A DNA stretch of 22,757 nt, from positions 1 through 22,757 of the forward strand of contig JAIPMN010040647.1 of the NCBI GenBank assembly GCA_020650975.1. The letters run 5' to 3'. How positions within the stretch are numbered: the stretch's first letter is position 1; each line of letters begins with the position of its first letter. This DNA is from Apostichopus californicus (lineage: Eukaryota > Echinodermata > Holothuroidea > Aspidochirotida > Stichopodidae). The position numbers were made by a program, and so were the translations under genes. Positions 22,201 through 22,757 of the stretch are shown here, one piece after another. Under the pieces are notes generated by a model. That model was not told where the DNA came from. It saw only the letters and a list, made by a program, of their open reading frames with translations, and did not search any database.

Positions 22201-22757
22201 CTGCTGTTGTCCCTTGCTTGACATTAAATACCATTCCTGAGCTTGCTGGCAAAGTAAAATATTATGCCCAAGTGTAATTGGTCAGGTTCACCGATTTCAA
22301 ACAGGATTTAGCCGTTTTATTCATCGCTATCCTAAGTTCACCTTTAGCCTTACAGTGTCATCTCTTCCGGGATGTTAGCAACATGTCAATTGCCATCTAA
22401 AAACTACTGAGGCTTGTCACTAGCCCAAAAAATGGAGGTTTTCTTTCAACAACAGAGACACATTTTGATTTCATTACACAAGAAGGTTGAGAATCCATTT
22501 CCTTAATAATTTCTAATGCCCTGAGAAACAAATTGAACGTATTTGTTGGAAGGTTTCTCGAGTGCCTTTTCATCCTCTTGAAGGCACAAGATTTGTTCTA
22601 TATCGACTTGAGCGTCGAAAGGTCATTTGCCTAAGCCGCCCGTAAAATGTCATCAACCTTGCCTCTTTTGCCTCTTTCGACAGGATGTTGAGAAGATTTA
22701 TCAAATTTTGTCGTCTTTAGAGGAACTGCTAGCCGGATGGAAAGTCATCCTGCTCTG
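1169..22757 (+). CDS. NBAS: NBAS (Sec39-family ER tethering protein), partial multi-exon gene, 24 exons
   Basis: Gene-level entry; exons are listed separately. NBAS is the largest subunit of the NRZ (NBAS-RINT1-ZW10) complex, which with ER SNAREs captures COPI vesicles in Golgi-to-ER transport; animal NBAS is also reported to act with UPF1 in nonsense-mediated decay. The joined exons give about 1094 residues of alpha-helical solenoid. Diagnostic stretches as I remember human NBAS are GVDV.RFT.DD.YK.ETILGL (J/K), SISLA..Y....WEV.M.H.EFLF.DSG (L), VLLQLAS (H/I) and KLFW.GD (O). The Sec39 domain should run roughly from exons B-C to P-R. Human NBAS is about 2370 residues, so this is the middle to C-terminal half; the N-terminal WD-repeat part and the last several hundred residues lie outside. 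All 23 exon joins keep frame and all introns are GT-AG. No frameshift or stop was seen, so the gene looks intact. Identity is strong; individual borders are by eye. Confidence 0.95.
1282..2199. other. Intron A-B, first part, nothing recognised
   Basis: AT-rich intron sequence with no exon-like frame, no repeat I recognise and no RNA structure noticed. The frame opening at 2111 becomes LINE-like only from about 2200. Confidence 0.6.
2200..2652 (+). mobile_element. Decayed non-LTR retrotransposon 3' end with (GATT)n tail
   Basis: Translation near 2200-2320 reads RLIGAHLPSLECLYHERVCN followed by a K-rich helix and DP-T-PF. This is the type of sequence at the C-terminus of many LINE ORF2 proteins. 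A frameshift near 2310 moves the continuation to another frame, giving PPRTLRARYRYSFVPNSI and stopping at 2443-2445, matching the common RxRFxxSFVPxAI ending. An AT-rich 3' untranslated part follows, containing GCCCCGGCCTAA, and ends in (GATT)n near 2614-2650. That is a typical LINE tail microsatellite. The copy is 5'-truncated and dead; the clade is not determined. Confidence 0.65.
2688..2767 (+). CDS. NBAS: NBAS exon B
   Basis: The acceptor is ACCTTTTAG and the donor GTGAGA. It completes a Val codon with exon A and reads RLSQNRLDLVKMALQSSPTA then YKSSGK, ending in phase 0. The R-L...R-DLV-x-x-(6)-PT-YK pattern matches the start of the Sec39 region of animal NBAS as I remember it. The exon lies 35 bp beyond the (GATT)n tail of the LINE remnant, so the repeat sits near the branch-point zone. 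Confidence 0.9.
2768..3545. other. Intron B-C, nothing recognised
   Basis: AT-rich intron. A G-rich stretch near 3156-3173 (GGGGTGGGGGAGGGGGG-like) is the only striking composition. The open frame at 2977-3219 crosses it and has no protein-like composition. Confidence 0.6.
3546..3641 (+). CDS. NBAS: NBAS exon C
   Basis: The acceptor is TCTAATTTTAAG and the donor GTAAAA. It is in phase 0 at both ends and encodes 32 residues, ILDLARLLRVYLKDEAKEKG and then QVHVLIAETALK. The LL-LA-LLRV pattern followed by a basic/acidic loop and a second helix (VLI-E-AL) corresponds to the NBAS solenoid segment known in vertebrates. Being 96 nt and symmetric, it could be skipped without a frameshift, but nothing indicates that it is. 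Confidence 0.92.
3655..4003 (-). mobile_element. tRNA-derived CORE-type SINE, antisense, copy 1
   Basis: Read on the minus strand, the head has a pol III A-box-like TGGCCAATTGGCTAAGG (about 3975-3991) and an exact B box GGTTCGATTCC (complement of 3937-3947). The core follows, containing GTGTCCTTGGGCAAG and, further on, AATGGG, very like the MIR/CORE-SINE central domain. The 3' end has GTAAAGCACTTTGAG, then AAAGCGCTACATAAA and an (ATT)-rich tail, the form of L2/CR1 LINE 3' ends. It begins within about 15 bp of the exon C donor. Target duplication not identified. Confidence 0.85.
4004..4560. other. Spacer between the two SINEs in intron C-D
   Basis: A pyrimidine-rich patch (about 4080-4135) is followed by plain AT-rich intron. 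No gene, RNA or repeat recognised. Confidence 0.6.
4561..4957 (-). mobile_element. tRNA-derived CORE-type SINE, antisense, copy 2
   Basis: Minus-strand reading gives a tRNA-like head with A-box-like TGGTCAAGTGGTTAAGG (about 4926-4942) and B box GGTTCAAGTCC (complement of 4890-4900). The core is shared with copy 1, GTGTCCTTGGGCAAGGCACTT, with CCTCT and AAATGGGG blocks. The tail is an A/T-rich run at 4561-4585. The middle (about 4660-4790) is different from and longer than copy 1, so the two are different subfamilies or this one carries an insertion. The open frames at 4646-4897 come from this repeat and are not genes. It ends about 23 bp before exon D. Confidence 0.85.
4981..5102 (+). CDS. NBAS: NBAS exon D
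   Basis: The acceptor is ATTTCGTTGCAG and the donor GTGTGT. It starts in phase 0 and ends two bases into an Arg codon. It reads AGDHQVAYQQCLAIIKDKYS, then EGW-VC--LA--KGF and NKEAR. The D-x-x-A---C---I...W-VC--L----G-x---AR pattern is the conserved NBAS helical pair preceding the (R)QEL-A-AL-HC motif of exon E. The upstream flank is SINE sequence, so this acceptor lies almost at the SINE border. Confidence 0.95.
5103..5772. other. Intron D-E with G18 run and a decoy acceptor
   Basis: Holds an uninterrupted run of 18 G at 5386-5403. It also holds a near copy of the downstream acceptor: TTTCATTTTCAG|GCAAGAG at about 5608-5626, against the real TTTCATTTGCAG|GCAAGAG at 5761-5779. Open frames on the minus strand here translate the G run as poly-Pro and are not genes. 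Confidence 0.75.
5773..5860 (+). CDS. NBAS: NBAS exon E
   Basis: The acceptor is CATTTGCAG and the donor GTACGT. It completes Arg and reads QELIAYALCHCDPSAFEEML then ALRTSNELQ, ending in phase 0. Together with exon D it gives RQEL-A-AL-HC-P---E-LL, one of the clearest NBAS signatures; the S-LQ ending also fits the family. It is 88 nt, so skipping it would shift the frame. Confidence 0.95.
6146..6268 (+). CDS. NBAS: NBAS exon F, highly acidic insert segment
   Basis: The acceptor is ATTCGTTTAG and the donor GTAAGT. It is in phase 0 at both ends, 41 codons. After MLGEILGISDDL comes an almost uninterrupted run of Glu, Asp and Lys (codons 12-35, built on GAA), ending TIEDTFQD. It occupies the position of the poorly conserved linker in vertebrate NBAS between the exon E motif and the Thr-rich segment. 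It is probably disordered. The acceptor has a weak pyrimidine tract and the exon is symmetric, so a cassette exon is possible. Confidence 0.85.
6552..6899 (+). CDS. NBAS: NBAS exon G, Thr-rich hendecad repeat plus W-rich helix
   Basis: The acceptor is TTTCTGCGAAG and the donor GTCAGT; a downstream CAG at 6555-6557 would be an in-phase alternative removing two residues. 116 codons, the longest exon here. Residues 18-61 form four 11-residue units (TTATTRHVLAS, TGATTRQVLAS, TGATTRNVLAS, TGATTKALLGT). VSDATFWKESLKWVRPL follows, matching the vertebrate VSD--WWKKSL-YLRPL motif I remember. Further on, HPFYQSILGN matches HPFYESVISN. GC content is clearly higher than in neighbouring exons. The repeat resembles lipid-binding 11-mer helices (see findings), which is inference. 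Confidence 0.95.
6603..6734 (+). repeat. NBAS: Coding 33-bp tandem repeat, four units (11 residues each)
   Basis: Within exon G, units begin at 6603, 6636, 6669 and 6702. The two central ones are nearly identical in protein, with synonymous differences in DNA. Human NBAS, as I remember it, has two related units here, so two appear added in this lineage or lost in others. Confidence 0.85.
6900..7223. other. Intron G-H, nothing recognised
   Basis: T-rich intron of 324 bp. No repeat or conserved element seen. Confidence 0.7.
7224..7374 (+). CDS. NBAS: NBAS exon H
   Basis: The acceptor is TTTTTGCAG. It encodes 50 residues, DYPDYSQIHWSVSKSSPAYL then NEALLRFSLLA and the tail DEDSDQHITG, and ends one base into a codon. 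The ALLR---LA part matches the vertebrate SFAEVLLRTGKLAEA region. The donor is GGAG|GTAACT at 7375; the true junction is fixed because exon I must begin by completing Val. Reading through the donor meets TAG at 7380-7382. The last 20 bases of this exon and its donor are the seed of the repeat array that follows. Confidence 0.92.
7355..9005. repeat. Minisatellite, 109-bp unit, derived from the exon H 5' splice site
   Basis: Units containing TATTACTGGAGGTAACTAGG recur at 109-bp spacing. GGAGGTAACT or a variant begins at about 7371, 7480, 7620, 7730, 7839, 7946, 8049, 8158, 8267, 8376, 8485, 8594 and 8703, with a partial copy near 7516. Midway in each unit is a second, diverged half, ACCACTCAAGGTAACTAGGA, so the 109-mer is a dimer of an older unit of about 54 bp. 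Degenerate copies at 70-80 bp spacing continue to about 9000. Both halves carry a GTAACT/GTAAAT donor-like hexamer. The first unit begins inside exon H. Minus-strand open frames of about 62 residues here are only repeat translations. Confidence 0.95.
9270..9346 (+). CDS. NBAS: NBAS exon I
   Basis: The acceptor is TATTTTTGCAG and the donor GTTCGT, a weak donor. It completes Val with exon H and reads LLQLASQRLTSELSLTICYL then LALMK, ending in phase 0. VLLQLAS--L---L-L--YLLAL is a well-kept NBAS helix pair. This proves that the roughly 1.9-kb repeat-filled stretch before it is removed as one intron. Confidence 0.95.
9347..9743. other. Intron I-J, nothing recognised
   Basis: 397 bp of AT-rich sequence without repeats or exon-like frames. 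Confidence 0.7.
9744..10044 (+). CDS. NBAS: NBAS exon J
   Basis: The acceptor is TTTGGCATCCTAG and the donor GTAAAT. 100 codons plus one base, beginning PLAAEEFFEKMPRSAVTLEM. It contains AAYVYALQICA (vertebrate AAYYYSLQIYA), VKDHVTAETP-DWSEDL-AL (vertebrate V-RHVT---EAWPEDL--L) and LLDDFVQAQTLQNLGRG (vertebrate LLDFTQAQILQGLRKG). The phase is fixed by exon K, which supplies the last two bases of Gly. It is one of the strongest identity anchors. Confidence 0.97.
10045..10603. other. Intron J-K, contains one arm of an inverted repeat
   Basis: The right half (10415-10562) is a dispersed repeat whose inverted copy lies in intron M-N. The rest shows nothing recognisable. Confidence 0.65.
10415..10562 (+). 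repeat. Dispersed repeat, arm 1 of an inverted pair
   Basis: Contains AGCTAGGATGAATCAGTATC, then ATTATATCTGCAG, CTATTGTATGAA, GTCCTATGCAGCCTGGCTGC and CTCAGCATCTTTCCTTT in order. The reverse complement of 13372-13525 has the same blocks in the same order with scattered changes. The family is not identified; it may be an old SINE or MITE. Confidence 0.75.
10604..10670 (+). CDS. NBAS: NBAS exon K
   Basis: The acceptor is CTCTCTGTATTTTAG and the donor GTAAGT. It completes Gly and reads VDVARFTRDDEYKKETILGL then T, with two bases of Met carried into exon L. VDV-RFT-DD-YK-ETILGL is the most conserved NBAS signature in the window and settles the identification. At 67 nt it is the second shortest complete coding segment in size class after none shorter except partial edges, and is fully constrained by both neighbours. 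Confidence 0.97.
10671..11332. other. Intron K-L with degenerate short repeats
   Basis: At 10983-11025 TTTTAACTG-like words recur. From about 11030 to 11250 the phrase TGATGCTATCAC and relatives (ATGCCATCAC, TGATGCTGTCAC, ATACCATCAC) recur irregularly, suggesting a badly decayed tandem array. Minus-strand frames near the end are shadows of exon L. Confidence 0.5.
11333..11443 (+). CDS. NBAS: NBAS exon L
   Basis: The acceptor follows a strong pyrimidine tract (CTCCCATCCAG); the donor is GTAATG. It completes Met and reads TLEDKVYDLSISLAKKYDLP then LWEVYMAHMEFLFSDS, ending two bases into Gly. TLE--VY--SISLA--Y----WEV-M-H-EFLF-DSG matches vertebrate NBAS closely. The 111 nt carry one completing base, 36 codons and two extra bases. 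Confidence 0.97.
11444..12477. other. Intron L-M, contains a 68-bp tandem repeat
   Basis: Apart from the array at 12019-12285 this is AT-rich intron. The frames at 11447-11734 and 11629-11835 have no exon-like edges or protein-like composition. Confidence 0.65.
12019..12285. repeat. Tandem repeat, about 68-bp unit, four copies
   Basis: TTACTTATCTGCACATGAGG followed by TGATGTAAGCTGATAGGATA and TATAGGCTTGTCCTTAGTTA recurs with starts near 12021, 12089, 12155 and 12219. The third copy has a short deletion and is more diverged (TACTTATAGACACAGG). Other copies differ at few bases, so the array is young. No donor or acceptor-like core is shared with the exons. Confidence 0.9.
12478..12719 (+). CDS. 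NBAS: NBAS exon M
   Basis: The acceptor is TTTCATTTTCAG and the donor GTGAGT. It completes Gly and encodes 80 residues, opening LSTTKIEERVKQLLLLPTLL, with EEFCTRMQEGIYPLIEGSDH in the middle and VKLLKKIKNGVP at the end; one base passes to exon N. LST--IE-R, Y-YP-I-G-DH--L-YY-TLL and H--LLKK-K are vertebrate NBAS features. The middle YYYTLLQ sits in the Sec39 solenoid core. Confidence 0.96.
12720..13994. other. Intron M-N, contains second arm of the inverted repeat
   Basis: 1.27 kb of AT-rich intron with the repeat arm at 13372-13525 and an A-rich patch near 13870-13920. No exon-like frame. Confidence 0.65.
13372..13525 (-). repeat. Dispersed repeat, arm 2 of an inverted pair
   Basis: Reverse complement carries AGCTAGTTGAGTAAATATCA, ATTATCTCTGCAG, CTATTGTTTGAA, CTGCACAGCCTGGCTGCA and CTCAGCCTTCTACTTT, matching 10415-10562 block by block. 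The arms are about 2.8 kb apart and bracket exons K, L and M. Confidence 0.75.
13995..14107 (+). CDS. NBAS: NBAS exon N
   Basis: The acceptor is ATTATTCTAACAG and the donor GTAACT. It completes Arg and reads LDYKEMMEGHPYKTLPPVLI, then AANVHIMAKMANKLPNK, ending in phase 0. The LDYK-(L/M)-x(4)-P--LEPVL---N-----K--PK arrangement fits vertebrate NBAS. Note that a GG repeat at the acceptor (ACAG|GG) leaves only this border in frame. Confidence 0.93.
14108..14498. other. Intron N-O, nothing recognised
   Basis: 391 bp, T-rich. The frame at 14143-14427 has no support as an exon. Confidence 0.7.
14499..14597 (+). CDS. NBAS: NBAS exon O
   Basis: The acceptor is CTGTAATATTTAG and the donor GTGAGT. It is in phase 0 at both ends, 33 codons: DDGFLTSSQVFGIYVKKLFW, then HGDQGNKKKPESI. 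DG--L--S-----W-QKLFW-GD is the vertebrate counterpart. The basic loop at the end is less conserved. Confidence 0.95.
14598..15212. other. Intron O-P with GT/G-rich tract and LINE tail
   Basis: A GTGTG/G-rich tract lies at about 14635-14676. A minus-strand LINE/SINE 3' tail lies at about 15060-15135. The frame at 14836-15093 is chance. Confidence 0.65.
15060..15135 (-). mobile_element. L2/CR1-like 3' tail fragment
   Basis: Minus-strand reading gives TGTAAAGCGCATAGAAC, then GTGCTATATAAATAACG and (AAT)n. The spaced GCGC/GCTATATAAA plus triplet tail is the same plan seen at the end of the LINE near 19.1 kb and of SINE copy 1. Only the tail is recognisable. Confidence 0.6.
15213..15326 (+). CDS. 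NBAS: NBAS exon P
   Basis: The acceptor is TCATATCCACAG and the donor GTACGA. It is in phase 0 at both ends, 38 codons: ADWLHRYEACGEFFSKLSPK, then EFSIFIKEILFSEESLKM. Vertebrate NBAS has EWLHAYDVCMKYFDRL-P-DL------I-FS------L at this point. It marks the late part of the Sec39 region. Confidence 0.96.
15327..16043. other. Intron P-Q with a 128-bp duplication
   Basis: Apart from the two-copy repeat at 15389-15612 there is no recognisable element. Confidence 0.6.
15389..15612. repeat. Direct duplication, about 128-bp period, two diverged copies
   Basis: CTCCAGAAAGTCTGTTG occurs at 15406 and 15534. Each is followed by GTTTTAAA-like sequence, TCTTA, CACC, then TGAGCC and CTT. Between them TGTATTAAG is doubled. 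Confidence 0.65.
16044..16241 (+). CDS. NBAS: NBAS exon Q
   Basis: The acceptor is GCTCTCCCTTCAG and the donor GTAAAA. It is in phase 0 at both ends, 66 codons. It starts LELECRQNIIGRALKYTRQK, has a basic/Gly/Ser linker, then AEMTAICGKFQHFQKHLQSL and ends ELKKIDE. The E-R---I--A-K----...--L-H----L--L---- layout matches the vertebrate segment with a variable charged linker. It is mostly helical with Leu/Phe heptad spacing. Confidence 0.93.
16242..17146. other. Intron Q-R with a 186-bp tandem duplication
   Basis: Contains the duplication at 16278-16646. On the minus strand a 35-residue acidic frame (about 16621-16731, DDDD and DDDWSSD runs) lies next to it without further support. The rest is AT-rich. 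Confidence 0.6.
16278..16646. repeat. Tandem duplication, 186-bp unit, two copies
   Basis: Copy 1 starts at 16278 and copy 2 at 16464. Both begin TGTTGTTGAAAGAA, continue GCAATGA...AATGAAATGT, share GATGACTTTTATGAAATAAA and ATGGCTTCT, and end TCTGCCAT-AGAGCTCCA. Scattered substitutions suggest middle age. Confidence 0.9.
17147..17346 (+). CDS. NBAS: NBAS exon R
   Basis: The acceptor is CATGTTTCCGTAG and the donor GTAAGA. 66 codons plus two bases. It opens QHGSQYYSDFDLTCGDEDSL and contains DLLCRGESIDLLQSLIKVCS and MNVKETLGRITDDI. The vertebrate equivalent has a YSHLYDL motif, an AICLDGQPL--IQQLLEVAVG stretch, then a segment ending with I. The HGSQYY-DFDL...GDLL-RGE pattern fits. Confidence 0.94.
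17347..17742. other. Intron R-S ending in a (TTTTTA)n tract
   Basis: 396 bp. The TTTTTA/TTTATG run at about 17699-17740 forms the polypyrimidine tract of the next acceptor. Nothing else seen. Confidence 0.7.
17743..17838 (+). CDS. NBAS: NBAS exon S (tandem acceptor)
   Basis: The acceptor lies in GTTTTAGTAG, so splicing after 17742 or after 17745 is possible, and both keep frame (Ser-Arg or Arg at the join). The exon reads NSTTEEGSKQNPAMDVLRKV, then VESVKRHIDKG, with the last Gly shared with exon T. VLE-VV--V---VDKG is the vertebrate counterpart. The donor is GTAAGA. Confidence 0.92.
17839..18489. other. Intron S-T, left part, nothing recognised
   Basis: AT-rich. The frame beginning at 18330 becomes reverse-transcriptase-like only from about 18490; upstream of that I see no homology. 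Confidence 0.55.
18490..19137 (+). mobile_element. 5'-truncated L2/CR1-like LINE fragment with reverse transcriptase C-terminus
   Basis: Translation gives SYLPTTISSIRYIGPIRKYL, then KLVHAFVTSKLDYCNSILYG and LQRVLNTAARLVT, a stop (TGA, 18690-18692), then in the same frame ELHWLPIRERINCKLLLMVF, SSYLTNLF, TYGLRTF, APCLWNSLPEHI and SFKSALKTYLF, ending at 19052. These are standard C-terminal motifs of L2/CR1-type ORF2 proteins, downstream of the catalytic YxDD box, which is absent. The 3' end has AAGCGCTACGAG and GGCGCTATATAAAAATTATG, then an ATT-rich tail. It is in gene orientation, truncated and inactive. Confidence 0.88.
19274..19382 (+). CDS. NBAS: NBAS exon T
   Basis: The acceptor is CGTTGTTACAG and the donor GTGAGG. 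It completes Gly and reads GTVVNHNHVIGVLKPFCDDS, then DVPASARVAVIQLLDQ, ending in phase 0. Vertebrate: VDKGEELV---DLLEWLRPFCADD--PVRPRIHVLQILGQ. LKPFC-D and the VIQLLDQ end are diagnostic. A second AG two bases downstream would break the frame. Confidence 0.95.
19383..19969. other. Intron T-U, G-rich tract only
   Basis: A run of G with few interruptions lies at about 19682-19708. The minus-strand frame at 19732-19917 is chance. Nothing else seen. Confidence 0.65.
19970..20053 (+). CDS. NBAS: NBAS exon U
   Basis: The acceptor is TTATATCTACAG and the donor GTAAGA. It is in phase 0 at both ends, 28 codons: TFDLSGDDSLGLLLSQTQAL, then VSECWTRK. Vertebrate: SFHLTEEDSKLLVFFRTEAILKASWPQRQ. The DS--LL---T-A-----W spacing agrees. 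Confidence 0.93.
20054..20797. other. Intron U-V with a pentanucleotide microsatellite
   Basis: The (GGATA)n array is at 20088-20178. A CTTTCAT-type repeat and a strong pyrimidine tract precede the exon V acceptor. No exon-like frame otherwise. Confidence 0.7.
20088..20178. repeat. (GGATA)n microsatellite, about 14 units
   Basis: Near-perfect GGATA repeats at about 20098-20165. They are bounded on both sides by ATTTAAGATAGGA (20088 and about 20166), so the array may have arisen inside that word or together with a short duplication. The minus-strand frame reading SYPIL repeats is an artefact of the array. Confidence 0.95.
20798..20937 (+). CDS. NBAS: NBAS exon V
   Basis: The acceptor is TGTCCTTTCTTTGCAG and the donor GTAAGT. 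46 codons plus two bases of Arg: VEAADIQDEKSRFSLFQDLL, then SSANSFNHLVTLSKLLQQWP and GFQSSL. Vertebrate: VDIADIENEENRYCLFMELLESS...FQHLVLLLQAWPPMKS. DI-DE--R--LF--LL-S...F-HLV-L---L--WP is unmistakable. Confidence 0.96.
20938..21608. other. Intron V-W, nothing recognised
   Basis: AT-rich with a pyrimidine-rich patch (about 21350-21430). No repeat family or exon identified. Confidence 0.6.
21609..21744 (+). CDS. NBAS: NBAS exon W
   Basis: The acceptor is TCTTGTTAACTTAG and the donor GTAACT. It completes Arg and reads DQTVDCNPWMMLLESMTQDS, then DFKGQVAIFLEIIGLKECNI and HLNQE, ending in phase 0. The NPW-x-L---M pattern followed by a variable segment matches vertebrate NBAS (NNPWVRLATVML). The second half is less conserved; its border is fixed by the donor and exon X phase. 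Confidence 0.9.
21745..22683. other. Intron W-X, nothing recognised
   Basis: About 0.94 kb of AT-rich intron. Frames at 21619-21981 (past the exon) and 21873-22136 are intronic read-through without protein-like features. Confidence 0.6.
22684..22757 (+). CDS. NBAS: NBAS exon X (partial, cut by window edge)
   Basis: The acceptor is CTCTTTCGACAG. In phase 0 it reads DVEKIYQILSSLEELLAGWK then VILL, leaving two bases at the edge. A Leu-rich helix of the form L-------LL--LK-LL occurs at this place in vertebrate NBAS. Only 24 codons are visible, so the exon call rests on phase, acceptor and helix character. Confidence 0.75.

Overview
The window is animal nuclear DNA. Short exons sit in one reading frame between canonical GT...AG splice sites, inside AT-rich introns full of LINE, SINE, DNA-transposon and tandem-repeat sequence. 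The spliced product is recognisable as NBAS (neuroblastoma-amplified sequence; the Sec39-family subunit of the NBAS-RINT1-ZW10 ER tether, also linked to nonsense-mediated decay). The repeat set (CORE-type tRNA SINEs, L2/CR1-like LINE 3' tails, a hAT-type MITE) and divergence from vertebrate NBAS suggest a marine invertebrate, perhaps an echinoderm such as a sea cucumber or sea urchin. The species assignment is inference only.

I find 24 coding exons on the + strand, called A to X here, from 1169 to the right edge. They sum to 3282 nt and join without a phase conflict: one completing base, 1093 whole codons, and two bases of a codon that continues outside the window. Both ends of the gene lie outside: the N-terminal beta-propeller half and the C-terminus are absent. 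No other protein-coding gene and no functional RNA gene was found on either strand.

Layout. 1-1168: upstream intron with a 327-bp hAT-like MITE (790-1116, perfect 8-bp target-site duplication) just before exon A. 1169-5102: exons A to D, with a decayed LINE 3' end (about 2200-2650) and two antisense CORE-SINEs (about 3655-4003 and 4561-4957). 5773-6899: exons E to G; F is extremely acidic and G carries an 11-residue Thr-rich repeat. 7224-9346: exons H and I, separated by a large minisatellite that appears seeded by the exon H 5' splice site. 9744-12719: exons J to M, the best conserved part. An inverted pair of a dispersed repeat (10415-10562 and 13372-13525) brackets exons K to M. 13995-17346: exons N to R with short tandem duplications in the introns. 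17743-22757: exons S to X, with an L2/CR1-like LINE fragment between S and T.

Most noteworthy are the minisatellite that multiplies a real splice donor, the lineage-expanded hendecad repeat in the NBAS protein, and the inverted repeats around an in-phase three-exon block. All homology statements rest on remembered family features; no search was run.
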